Origin: a virus
IMG/VR virus record: IMGVR_UViG_3300037882_001635
Coordinates: 1 to 40,818 of that record
DNA: 40,818 bases
Direction: 5' to 3' (one strand)
Part shown: in pieces, positions 7,698 to 15,316 of the stretch
Position numbering within the stretch: position 1 is the first letter of the stretch
Layout of the letters: each line of letters begins with the position of its first letter
Made by a program: the position numbers and the translations under genes
Notes under the pieces: model-generated
The model's input: the letters and a program-made list of their open reading frames with translations, nothing else
Databases searched by the model: none
What the model was told of the DNA's origin: nothing

Positions 7698-8636
7698 ATG
7701 AGCAAACTATTACGATTCGCAAGCGAGCAGCCCGGCAACAAGTCTAACGTAGACCGTACCAATGGCAAACTAAACAACGTTGTTATTATCCAAGTTGGGT
7801 TAGCCAAGGGACATGAAGTTAACGTTATTCCCGAGAGCCTAACCGCCTTTATGTCCGTAGTAAAGACACAGCTTAAGTCTTTCCTTACCCACGGAGAGTA
7901 CTACGGAGCCGACCGTATCGGTGAGACCTTAGGCTGGTTCGAGAACTTCCGTATTGTAGGTACGCAGGTACTTGCAGACTTTACCTTTTACCCATCGACC
8001 ATCGTGGACATGGCAAAAGACGTAGCTAAAATCTTCGACATGGCAGAGCTAACCCCCGGACTTTTCGGTATGAGTATTTCATTTCAAGGTACCGTGGTCC
8101 CAGGCGTAGACGGTGCACTTCCCCACATTCTACCTACTGAAATTATCAGTGCCGACTTCGTTAGTGAGCCAGCGGCTACTAATTCTTTATTCTCACGTGT
8201 AAGCAAATCCATTGCAGATAAAATCTATGACTTTTCACGAGGCAACGCAGCCGACCCATTAGTTAAAGAGTACTCCGCTTTGCAGAAACAACTTAATGAA
8301 GTTAAGGCAGAGTTCACTACGCAGTTCGAGGCGTTAAAGACTTCGCATGCTACCGAGCTTTCCACACTGAAAGCTACCCATGCGACCGAAAAAACAGAGC
8401 TAGCTACCAAGGTTACCACTCTAGAAACTGAAGTTACACGCCTACGTACGGTACGTGCCGAGCTATCCGCAGCTACTATTAAAGTACCGTTGCCCGACCT
8501 AACGACTACGGTAACGAATATCAAAAATCCGTTCAGCAAGAAAGATTATAACCTTACCGAACAATCCTTGTTGTTCCTTTCCGACCGTCCCCTTGCACTG
8601 CAACTTAAGCAAGCCGCAGCATTAGAGAATAAGTAA
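7698..8636 (+). CDS. Capsid maturation protease/scaffold (putative)
   Basis: 312 residues. The N-terminal ~170 look like a prohead serine protease: a THGEYYG strand with a candidate catalytic His, GETLGWFENFR, ADFTFYPSTI, then LFGMSISF with a candidate nucleophilic Ser, and a closing EIISADFVSEPAATNSLF, the typical V-x-x-P-A-x-N end of the fold. From about 195 to 255 a long Lys/Glu/Ala coiled coil follows, as in scaffold proteins. This protease-plus-scaffold plan matches phage P2 gpO, and the gene lies between portal and capsid as expected. No Shine-Dalgarno is visible. Confidence 0.72.
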   Translation: MSKLLRFASEQPGNKSNVDRTNGKLNNVVIIQVGLAKGHEVNVIPESLTAFMSVVKTQLKSFLTHGEYYGADRIGETLGWFENFRIVGTQVLADFTFYPSTIVDMAKDVAKIFDMAELTPGLFGMSISFQGTVVPGVDGALPHILPTEIISADFVSEPAATNSLFSRVSKSIADKIYDFSRGNAADPLVKEYSALQKQLNEVKAEFTTQFEALKTSHATELSTLKATHATEKTELATKVTTLETEVTRLRTVRAELSAATIKVPLPDLTTTVTNIKNPFSKKDYNLTEQSLLFLSDRPLALQLKQAAALENK

Positions 8637-8661
8637 TCTAAGTACTAGTTTAACCTACTAC

Positions 8662-8690
8662 ACGCCCCGCATAATTTACATGCGGGGCGT
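8662..8690 (+). promoter_or_regulatory. GC-rich stem-loop directly before the capsid start
   Basis: An 11-bp stem ACGCCCCGCAT (8662-8672) with ATGCGGGGCGT (8680-8690), 7-base loop. Only TGTATT separates it from the capsid ATG at 8697. There is no T-tract, so it is unlikely to be a normal terminator. It may stabilise the 5' end of a processed capsid mRNA or mark an RNase cut site. Confidence 0.6.
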
Positions 8691-8696
8691 TGTATT

Positions 8697-9710
8697 ATGG
8701 CAACCGTAACAAGAAATGATATCGCTTCCTTATTCCAGCCCGAGACAGCAATCCCAGGCTTAGCCGAAAAGGCAATCAAGGGTTCAACCCTCTTAACATC
8801 GCCCGCAGTTGTTCGTGATGCAACCTTTGACGCAGCCCTTAACGGTGGTTCAGTTGCCATCAAGGTTCCGTTCTTCCAGTCTTTCCGTAAGACGGACCAA
8901 ATCCAAGTCGAGGATACCGCGCCTGACGTTGGCAAGGTCACGCAAGCTATCCAAATCGCACCCCGCCTCCAGCGTGTAGTCGGTGCCGGTAAGTCCTCAC
9001 TTGCCCGTGCGTACACCATGAAAGGTTCCGACCCATTGGATTACATCCTTACCCAGCTTGCAGATAACCGCAACTACAACCGCCAAGTACTATTGCTTGC
9101 AATGCTTGATGGTCTTTTTGCCACAGCGTTCTCAGCTCTCAAAGTTTCTAACTTTAGCGAGACCCTGAACACCACATCCACTAACTTTATCGACAGTGCG
9201 ATGATTACAAATGCTATCGCCCTCTTAGGAGAAGCCAGCGCACGTATCGCTACGGGTGGCGTAATCTGGATGCACCCTGATATTCAAGCCGCACTCCGCA
9301 ACCAAGACGCTAACGACTTCGTTGTTCAGTCCAGCGGTGCAGTAACCCTCTCCACCTGGCGTGGATTGACCATCTACTTGAGCGAAGACCTCAAGCGGGC
9401 TGGTACAACTTCGGGATACGTCTACACCACGTACCTCCTAGCACCTGGTGTTATCGCAGTCGGCGACATGCCACAGACCAACACCCCGGGCGACAGTGCC
9501 AGCCTCTTGGTTGAGTCCCTCGCCTCCACAAACAGCGTAGACATCTACGACCGTACCGACTTCTTCGTCCACGTCAATGGTGCAAAATGGGTAGGTACCG
9601 CCGCAGGTACAACCCCCACGAACGCAGAGCTTGCTACAGCAGGCAACTGGAACTCCGCCTTTGCTAACGTAAAGAGCGTAGGCGTAGTCTCTATCAAGAC
9701 CAACGGCTAA
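8697..9710 (+). CDS. Major capsid protein
   Basis: 337 residues, placed after protease/scaffold and before a small head protein. Features fit an HK97-fold coat: an N-terminal arm, VAIKVPFF strand, KVTQAIQIAPRLQRV, a long spine helix region (DYILTQLADNRNYNRQVLLLAML), GGVIWMHPDIQAALR (P-domain loop) and a late RTDFFVHVNGAKWVG strand. Codon use differs from its neighbours, with many C-ending codons (CTC, TTC, ATC) where flanking genes prefer CTA and GTA, as expected for the most highly expressed phage gene. The stem-loop at 8662-8690 precedes it. Confidence 0.82.
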   Translation: MATVTRNDIASLFQPETAIPGLAEKAIKGSTLLTSPAVVRDATFDAALNGGSVAIKVPFFQSFRKTDQIQVEDTAPDVGKVTQAIQIAPRLQRVVGAGKSSLARAYTMKGSDPLDYILTQLADNRNYNRQVLLLAMLDGLFATAFSALKVSNFSETLNTTSTNFIDSAMITNAIALLGEASARIATGGVIWMHPDIQAALRNQDANDFVVQSSGAVTLSTWRGLTIYLSEDLKRAGTTSGYVYTTYLLAPGVIAVGDMPQTNTPGDSASLLVESLASTNSVDIYDRTDFFVHVNGAKWVGTAAGTTPTNAELATAGNWNSAFANVKSVGVVSIKTNG

Positions 9711-9715
9711 TCAGT

Positions 9716-9777
9716 TGGCTAGGTAAACAATAAACTAACTACCCACTGGCTAGGTAAACAATAAACTAACTACCCAC
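9716..9777 (+). repeat. Perfect 31-bp tandem duplication
   Basis: Two identical 31-bp units lie head to tail at 9716-9746 and 9747-9777, each starting TGGCTAGGTAAACAA and ending CTACCCAC. The second ends 4 nt before the ATG at 9782. Such a recent duplication may change leader length between capsid and the next gene. Confidence 0.9.
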
Positions 9778-9781
9778 TACC

Positions 9782-10024
9782 ATGGCACTCAAAAAAGGTC
9801 AAGTTTCTACATCTAACGCCAATGCGGCAATTGCCGCAGCGGTGGCGGATTATCAGCCCAAGACAGGTAACACTTACACAGTGTCTACCTTGCCCGCAGC
9901 AGCTTCTAATGTAGGTCGTGTAGTGTACGTTTCCAATGGCAGTGCAGGTTCGCCTTGCGCCGCTATTAGTAACGGTACCGTCTACAAAGTAATCGCCCTA
10001 GGTGCTACCGTAGCAGCCAGCTAA
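9782..10024 (+). CDS. Small head protein, putative capsid decoration
   Basis: 80 residues, Ala/Ser/Thr/Val-rich. The C-terminal half (YTVSTLPAAASNVGRVVYVSNG then an S-P-C-A motif and YKVIAL) resembles the short beta-structured trimer or tail-tip modules that report sample names such as decoration or head-fibre domains in other phages, but the match is by pattern only. Its place straight after the capsid gene and before a terminator fits an abundant decoration protein. Confidence 0.6.
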   Translation: MALKKGQVSTSNANAAIAAAVADYQPKTGNTYTVSTLPAAASNVGRVVYVSNGSAGSPCAAISNGTVYKVIALGATVAAS

Positions 10025-10048
10025 CTAACAGGTTTCATAACGTAACTA

Positions 10049-10077
10049 AACACTACTCGCAAGGGTGGTGTTTTTTT
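10049..10077 (+). terminator. Intrinsic terminator after head genes
   Basis: AACACTACTC (10049-10058) pairs with GGGTGGTGTT (10063-10072), two G-T pairs, GCAA tetraloop, then seven T. It separates the head transcript from the next promoter. Confidence 0.8.
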
Positions 10078-10094
10078 ACGCCCTGTTTATTGTG

Positions 10095-10100
10095 TATACT
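10095..10100 (+). promoter_or_regulatory. -10 box of leaderless promoter for the connector/tail genes
   Basis: TGTATACT with TATACT at 10095-10100, 10 nt before the ATG at 10111. No Shine-Dalgarno. It directly follows the terminator, so the tail operon has its own start. Confidence 0.65.
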
Positions 10101-10110
10101 AGTACTACCT

Positions 10111-10422
10111 ATGAAGAAAACGCAATCACTTCCCGCCACTATTAAAGTACCAGCCGTTACGCAGTCCGCCCCTGATGACCTAGTACCCATGACCCCCGCA
10201 CCCGTAGAAGTACCCACCAAATCCGCCGCAGAGCTACACAACGAAGCTATGTTAGCTATCCGTACAGCCCAGAAACAAAAGCAAGATGAAGTACGACTTC
10301 GTAGAATGGTACAATCACGTAAGCCTTTCCACATGGTAGTATCCACAGAGGACGCCGTTAAGTTTGCCGAGTCTTTGGTTAAGGCAGGCAGCCACGCTAA
10401 CATCACTATTAAGCAAGCCTAA
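10111..10422 (+). CDS. Hypothetical protein, first of tail operon (103 aa)
   Basis: Pro/Thr/Val-rich N-terminal third, then a charged helix (AAELHNEAMLAIRTAQKQKQDEVRLRRMV) and a short VVSTEDAVKFAESLVKAG helix near the end. No known domain recognised. The start at 10111 is set by the -10 box 10 nt upstream. The stop overlaps the next start (TAATG), so the two are co-translated. A small head-completion or head-tail joining factor is possible from position. Confidence 0.75.
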   Translation: MKKTQSLPATIKVPAVTQSAPDDLVPMTPAPVEVPTKSAAELHNEAMLAIRTAQKQKQDEVRLRRMVQSRKPFHMVVSTEDAVKFAESLVKAGSHANITIKQA

Positions 10423-10805
10423 TGCCTTTCACGTACACAAGTTTAGACCGTACCGCAGCTACCGAAGCACGTAGGGGTATGATACACCTACGTCCCTTAA
10501 CGGTGCGGTTTATGGACCGTGATTTAGTCGATGATGAGTACGTAACGTGCACAGGTAAGACAGGTGCGATAAGCAAGCAGTCAGCGTTTAACCAACAAGG
10601 TGAAATGCTACAGTCGCAGTTCGACCTTGACCTCATTGACTTAACAAATGGACCCGTGCTTAATGAGGATATCGAGATAGAACACACAGCTAACGTATGG
10701 ACCCCGTACCGTATCATAGACGTTAAGCCTGGTAACCTAGGCGACTACTGGACGGTTACTGTAACTATCAGAAACCCTAGTGAAGACCTAGTAGAACCCC
10801 TATGA
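10422..10805 (+). CDS. Putative head-closure/head-tail joining protein (127 aa)
   Basis: Mostly beta-strand pattern, ending with the run YRIIDVKPGNLGDYWTVTVTIRN, which resembles neck proteins of siphoviruses. It lies between the capsid block and a putative tail terminator, where head-closure proteins are normally found. Assignment is from position and secondary-structure pattern, not from a recognised domain. Overlaps both neighbours by a few bases. Confidence 0.6.
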   Translation: MPFTYTSLDRTAATEARRGMIHLRPLTVRFMDRDLVDDEYVTCTGKTGAISKQSAFNQQGEMLQSQFDLDLIDLTNGPVLNEDIEIEHTANVWTPYRIIDVKPGNLGDYWTVTVTIRNPSEDLVEPL

Positions 10806-11320
10806 GCCAAGCACCCACAGAACTAGTACTACTTAACTTTGAGCATAACTTAGAGGCAGCGTTAAAGCGTCTACTGGTTGCCAAGGGCTTACCGGTTTTT
10901 ATCACTACGGACAACGCTACACTACCAGACAGCCACATAGAAGTATCTGTTACAGTCAACGAAGCGGCAGAGCAGGGGTACGATAACGTAGCAGGGTTAG
11001 AGTGGACTACGTATAACGCTAACCTACAGGTGCAGATACAGACCGACCGCAAGGCGGACGCAGTACTAACCGCCCACGAGTTAGCCAGCCGTCACAACGA
11101 GTGGAAAGCCAAGGTACGCCAGACACTTCTAATACGTAACCTAGGCGATTGGGGTGACTCTAGCAAGGGCAACCTTAAATACTACGAAGTGGTTATGATT
11201 AAACCAGAGGGTACGCCTAGGCAGATTATCAGCAATGAGAAAAAGGCTATTGAAGTCAGTACGCTCACGTACCGTATTCTATTCACGTACGACAAGGACG
11301 CTTTACCAGCGTTAGCATAA
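10802..11320 (+). CDS. Putative tail terminator/completion protein (172 aa)
   Basis: An N-terminal helix (LNFEHNLEAALKRLLVAKG) then strands with long helix AHELASRHNEWKAKVRQTLL and a terminal strand LTYRILFTYDK. This alpha/beta plan and the position just before the putative tail tube gene fit a tail terminator of the gpU kind. No diagnostic motif is visible. The start overlaps the previous stop (ATGA). Confidence 0.6.
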   Translation: MSQAPTELVLLNFEHNLEAALKRLLVAKGLPVFITTDNATLPDSHIEVSVTVNEAAEQGYDNVAGLEWTTYNANLQVQIQTDRKADAVLTAHELASRHNEWKAKVRQTLLIRNLGDWGDSSKGNLKYYEVVMIKPEGTPRQIISNEKKAIEVSTLTYRILFTYDKDALPALA

Positions 11321-11342
11321 TTTACCTTGCCATGTTTGTACT

Positions 11343-11711
11343 ATGGCAACTACTAAAGGCAAATTAGCTTACGGCGGGATTTTAGCAACTATCAACAGCG
11401 TGGCAGGATACGTCCTGCAAAACATCTCCCACAAGGACGATGCCGACACAATGAAAGGTTATGATGAAGCGGGCAAACTTAACGGCGTAATCATTGCCGA
11501 AAAAGAAAAATCACTTTCGTGCGACTGCGTAACCAATGACGCTACTAACGTACGTCCTCCATTAGGTTCTACCGTTGCCTTTGCCTACGAGGGATACAAC
11601 GTTAAGTACCTTGTTACCAGCGTTGGTACCGACCAAAGCGGGGACAAGCTTGTTACCCGTAAGCTAGACTTGATTATAGACCCGACGTGGACACCCACAG
11701 CCGTGACATAA
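11343..11711 (+). CDS. Putative major tail tube protein (122 aa)
   Basis: A small beta-rich protein (GGILATINSVAGYVLQNISH; NVKYLVTSVGTDQ) placed two genes before the tape measure and followed by a terminator-like hairpin, as abundant tail tube genes often are. It is shorter than most siphovirus tube proteins, so a tail tube identity is inferred from context. Confidence 0.6.
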   Translation: MATTKGKLAYGGILATINSVAGYVLQNISHKDDADTMKGYDEAGKLNGVIIAEKEKSLSCDCVTNDATNVRPPLGSTVAFAYEGYNVKYLVTSVGTDQSGDKLVTRKLDLIIDPTWTPTAVT

Positions 11712-11738
11712 TCGCTTAAATAAAAGAAATACGTTTCT

Positions 11739-11780
11739 AAGCCCGTAACCTCTAAATGGGGTGTACGGGCTTTCTTTTGC
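11739..11780 (+). terminator. Hairpin with T-rich tail after the tail tube gene
   Basis: AAGCCCGTA (11739-11747) pairs with TACGGGCTT (11764-11772), loop 16, followed by TCTTTTGC. It ends 8 nt before the ATG at 11781. Probably a leaky terminator that lowers expression of the chaperone and tape measure relative to the tube protein. Confidence 0.6.
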
Positions 11781-12455
11781 ATGGATTTAACAAAGTTCAC
11801 TACCTTAGAGGAGTTTGATACAGCCTTAATGGAAGCTAAGCAGAGCGAATACGTAGCCCGTGAGGACTGTTACACTATAGACCGCAAGGACATTGGGGGT
11901 ATATGGGTGAAGCCTTTGACCCTACGCATGTACACAACCTTACAGCGTACTAACAACATTATACTTAAAGGCAGGTACACACCTGCCGACCTCATAAACT
12001 TTCTCTTTATTTGCCATGTAGACAGCGGTGTATCGCTAAACAAAGCCGAGCATGAACGCATTATTAACCAGGTACGTAATCAGGTTAAGAACTGGTTAGA
12101 AGTGAAGACTGATTTAGCTATGGCTAAACTATGCCTGCAACACTACCACGAGGCTATGTTAGATTCAGGGTACAGCCTGCAAGCTAGCAAAGATAATGTG
12201 ACTAACGTAGTACCTAAGGTTAACGTTTCCTCTACCGCCCGTATAGTCTTTGCCCTTGCCAAGGAGTTTGGTTGGTCCACCGAGTATATCTTAGAACGTC
12301 CACTATCCGAGGTATGGCAGTACATGAGGCAGATTGCCTACGAAGCTTCGTGCAGTTCAGCCGACCTAGCCTATTCCGAGGAGAACGAAAGCGATGAAAT
12401 ACTATCCGCCTTGTTGGCTTTCGTAAAGGCACAAAGTACACCACCCACCTCTTGA
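11781..12455 (+). CDS. Putative tail assembly chaperone (224 aa)
   Basis: It lies immediately before the tape measure (1-nt gap), the standard place for lambda G/T-type chaperones. Mostly helical and charged, with an acidic end (YSEENESDEILSALLAFV). I see no obvious slippery site leading into a second frame, so a G/GT-like frameshift product is not claimed. Function is inferred from position. Confidence 0.6.
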   Translation: MDLTKFTTLEEFDTALMEAKQSEYVAREDCYTIDRKDIGGIWVKPLTLRMYTTLQRTNNIILKGRYTPADLINFLFICHVDSGVSLNKAEHERIINQVRNQVKNWLEVKTDLAMAKLCLQHYHEAMLDSGYSLQASKDNVTNVVPKVNVSSTARIVFALAKEFGWSTEYILERPLSEVWQYMRQIAYEASCSSADLAYSEENESDEILSALLAFVKAQSTPPTS

Positions 12456-12456
12456 T

Positions 12457-14319
12457 ATGGCAGACGATGGCAAAATTAATACGGTAATATCCCTAGATTC
12501 CGCAGCGTTCATGAAGGAGACGGAGCGTGTTGTGCAGGATACCATGGCTAAGGCACGCCGTATCGAGGCGGTACAGAAGCTTATGGGTGCCGAGCAGGCA
12601 GCCCGCCAGGAGAAAAGCAAGTCATGGTTACAAAAGGGTATGGGTTCTATTGGCTCCATGGTAGGCGGGTTAACGGCTTTTTCAGCCATGCAAACCGCCA
12701 TAGCCGTAGTACGTGAGCAGTTAGAAAAGGCGTTAGAGTTTGCAAATGTCATTAACGATACCGTGGATAACTTAAAGGTTGGTTCAGGGTTCGTGCAAAA
12801 GTTCAGCGGGTACATGAAAGAGTTTGGCGTATCGAGTGAAGAAAGTACTGGTATGATGTACAAATTTAACGATGCCATAGGTGACGCCGCCAAGGACAGT
12901 AACAGCGAGGCAGCCAAAACGTTTGCAAAGCTAGGTGTTAGTATTCGTGACGCTTCGGGTGAAGTACGTTCCATGGAGGATGTCATGCCCGAGTTCCAGA
13001 ACGCACTAAGTGGTATAGAAAGCCCCGCAGAGCGACAAGCAGCTGTACTAATGGCATTTGGCAAAGCGGGCAGGGGTGCGATTGATGGACTGTCGCAGTC
13101 TTTCGAGAACTTAAAGGAGAAACAAAGTAAGGTTACGTTACTAGATGACGGACAGCTACAGGCATTAGACCGTGTTAAGAAAGCCAAGGATTTAGCCATG
13201 GGGCAGACCTCCGCACGCCTTGCGGGTATGATGGGTAACCTGGTTAACTTCGTTACCGACCCTATGGCACTCATAGGCATTAAAGGTATTACAGGACAAG
13301 ACAACAGCGTAGCGGGTATGAACAAGCGTATAGCCGATAATATCGCTAAATCCGAAGCCAAGGACGCACGAGAGGCAGCGTACAAGGCTACCCGTGGTTC
13401 GTTTTTAACCGACCTTACGAGCATTACTGCAAGCCCCGATATGCCCAAGATGGAGGCTACACGTAAGAAGCTAACTGAAGACCTAGCTAAGTACCACAAG
13501 GAAGTGAAAGGCATGTACGAAGCAGGAGCCAGCGAGGCAGAGTATGGCAAGAAGCGTGCGGAGTTGGCACCAAAGATATTGGCGACACAGAACGCAATAG
13601 CCGAGAACGACCGTGAGTACATTAAGTCACAGCGTGACCTTACTAAGAACGTTAACAAATGGGTTAAGGACCAAGCAGAAGTCTTTACAAAGAATAAACG
13701 TGAGCATGACCGCCACCTAGACGACTTGAAGGAAAGCAACCGACTATCCGAGCGTGCAGCCAAGAAAGAAAACTTAAGTTCCACCCTAGAACGTGATAAG
13801 CTATTGTCCAAAGCCAAAGACCTAGGCGTAGGTACAGGCAATGCGGGGTATGGTTCAGCCTTAAAGGATAAGACCGTAGCCGAGTTGGACGGCATGCTAG
13901 AGACCATGCGTAACACACTACCAGAGTCCGAGCGTTGGAAAATACTAGACGATGAGAGGTACCAGACGTTGCAGAGCTTACGAGATGTACAAGAGAAATT
14001 GCTTGAGACAGCCACCGCTAAAACACGTACCGAACAAAAACAACTACAGGAAGATGAGGCGTATAAAGAACAACTAGCTAAAAGCAAAGAAACATCGCTA
14101 GAACAAGCCATGGAGTTTGCCAAGACAGCCAAGGAAAACGGGCTATCATTGGGCGGTACACGCCTTGCGAACTATGCCGACCGCTTAGCACAAGCTTCGA
14201 TGACACGGGAGAACTCATACGGTACTGATAAACAATTATTAGAACAACGTGGTACTAACAAGTTACTAGAAGTAGTAGCGACAGCCACCACACAACTAGC
14301 GGAGGCTACGAAAGAATAA
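12457..14319 (+). CDS. Tape measure protein
   Basis: 620 residues. A Gly/Met-rich hydrophobic stretch near 55-85 (GSIGSMVGGLTAFSAMQTAI) is followed by a domain typical of phage tail tape measures (GVSSEESTGMMYKFNDAIGDAAKD; FAKLGVSIRDASGEVRS; MEDVMPEFQNALSGI). From ~290 on it is a long Lys/Glu/Ala coiled coil. At about 1.5 angstrom per residue it predicts a tail of roughly 90 nm. No peptidase or lysozyme domain is seen in it. The stop overlaps the next start (TAATG). Confidence 0.85.
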   Translation: MADDGKINTVISLDSAAFMKETERVVQDTMAKARRIEAVQKLMGAEQAARQEKSKSWLQKGMGSIGSMVGGLTAFSAMQTAIAVVREQLEKALEFANVINDTVDNLKVGSGFVQKFSGYMKEFGVSSEESTGMMYKFNDAIGDAAKDSNSEAAKTFAKLGVSIRDASGEVRSMEDVMPEFQNALSGIESPAERQAAVLMAFGKAGRGAIDGLSQSFENLKEKQSKVTLLDDGQLQALDRVKKAKDLAMGQTSARLAGMMGNLVNFVTDPMALIGIKGITGQDNSVAGMNKRIADNIAKSEAKDAREAAYKATRGSFLTDLTSITASPDMPKMEATRKKLTEDLAKYHKEVKGMYEAGASEAEYGKKRAELAPKILATQNAIAENDREYIKSQRDLTKNVNKWVKDQAEVFTKNKREHDRHLDDLKESNRLSERAAKKENLSSTLERDKLLSKAKDLGVGTGNAGYGSALKDKTVAELDGMLETMRNTLPESERWKILDDERYQTLQSLRDVQEKLLETATAKTRTEQKQLQEDEAYKEQLAKSKETSLEQAMEFAKTAKENGLSLGGTRLANYADRLAQASMTRENSYGTDKQLLEQRGTNKLLEVVATATTQLAEATKE

Positions 14320-15128
14320 TGATATTATATTCAACACTGGATTATTCCACCCCACAACGTCACGGACCCTTGCAGTACCGCCGTCCGTTCCCCGAGGAAC
14401 TACCTAACCTATGCGTAGCCATTGAAACCGTATGGGTTAAATGGGAGAACTTCCCCGAGGCTATGCTTCGCCCAGGCACTACGCTAGATGGCATTACATC
14501 GAGTTATGGACCATATTACCTACTTTATGAGGGTGAGCCTACCCCCCTAGGTTCGGGTATATGCAGTTACGAGCGTTGGTACATGCCACGTCCGCCTACT
14601 TTCGTACAAGATACGAGCTATAACTTCGACTTGCCAGGTATCAGTTCCAGCCTAGGAGACGCCTACACGGTGCAAACCACGGCGACAAACCTAGTGTATT
14701 ACAAGAACTTTAACGATGGTTCCATACTATCCGCCCCGCAGATGACAGCCTTAGTGCAATCTATGCAACGTCTAGCACGTGACCCGATGACAGACTTAGT
14801 AAGCGGGTTCTTACGTCATGAATTTTGGGTAGTAGAAGTAAACGAGTTTCAAGGTGACCCGTTCAACGGCACCACCCCAGACCCAGTACTAGTACGCAGC
14901 GTGCAAGATGTGGACGTATGCCCAAAGTTTCGTATTAAGGATAGCACAGGAAAGATAACTACGAGCCTTACGCCTACTACCGTACCGACACAAGCCCAGT
15001 ACGCTACTTACATTAACGATGGTACGCCTTTGGTTGCCGAGCAGTCGAAGCGTTCATATGCTAACATATTAGGTAAGACTTGCCCCAGCCTAGTAACCCG
15101 ACAAACTATATTCGTACCTGCACAATGA
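14319..15128 (+). CDS. Hypothetical distal tail protein (269 aa)
   Basis: Follows the tape measure directly, where distal-tail proteins lie. The sequence is beta-rich with many Tyr, Trp and Pro (RPPTFVQDTSYNFDLPG; GFLRHEFWVVEVNEFQGDPF). No conserved domain recognised. The stop overlaps the next start (ATGA). A baseplate or hub component is likely from context. Confidence 0.7.
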   Translation: MILYSTLDYSTPQRHGPLQYRRPFPEELPNLCVAIETVWVKWENFPEAMLRPGTTLDGITSSYGPYYLLYEGEPTPLGSGICSYERWYMPRPPTFVQDTSYNFDLPGISSSLGDAYTVQTTATNLVYYKNFNDGSILSAPQMTALVQSMQRLARDPMTDLVSGFLRHEFWVVEVNEFQGDPFNGTTPDPVLVRSVQDVDVCPKFRIKDSTGKITTSLTPTTVPTQAQYATYINDGTPLVAEQSKRSYANILGKTCPSLVTRQTIFVPAQ

Positions 15129-15316
15129 TTAATCTAGAGAAACTACGTGCCCACCGTGGCGAATACATATTCGTTAAGAAATCCGACTGGTTGGAAATCG
15201 TGGAGCGGTACGAGCAGTTACGTAACGCACTCATTGTAGACAGCACGGGCAAGGTAATTGGCAAGGTAGTAGCGAGTGACAGTAACATAACCTTAGTACT
15301 AAACCCAGATGTATGA
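15125..15316 (+). CDS. Small hypothetical tail-operon protein (63 aa)
   Basis: Starts inside the previous stop (ATGA) and its own stop overlaps the next start, so it is translationally coupled on both sides. N-terminal helix with SDWLEIVERYEQLRNAL, then two strands (KVIGKVVASDSNITLVL). A small tail-assembly or fibre-linked factor is possible. Confidence 0.7.
   Translation: MINLEKLRAHRGEYIFVKKSDWLEIVERYEQLRNALIVDSTGKVIGKVVASDSNITLVLNPDV

Noticed and set aside
12402-14132. 576-codon open frame on the minus strand
   Set aside because: It is wholly antisense to the tape measure, has a Ser/Leu-rich shadow composition and no promoter; the codon bias of the coiled coil keeps the opposite frame open.
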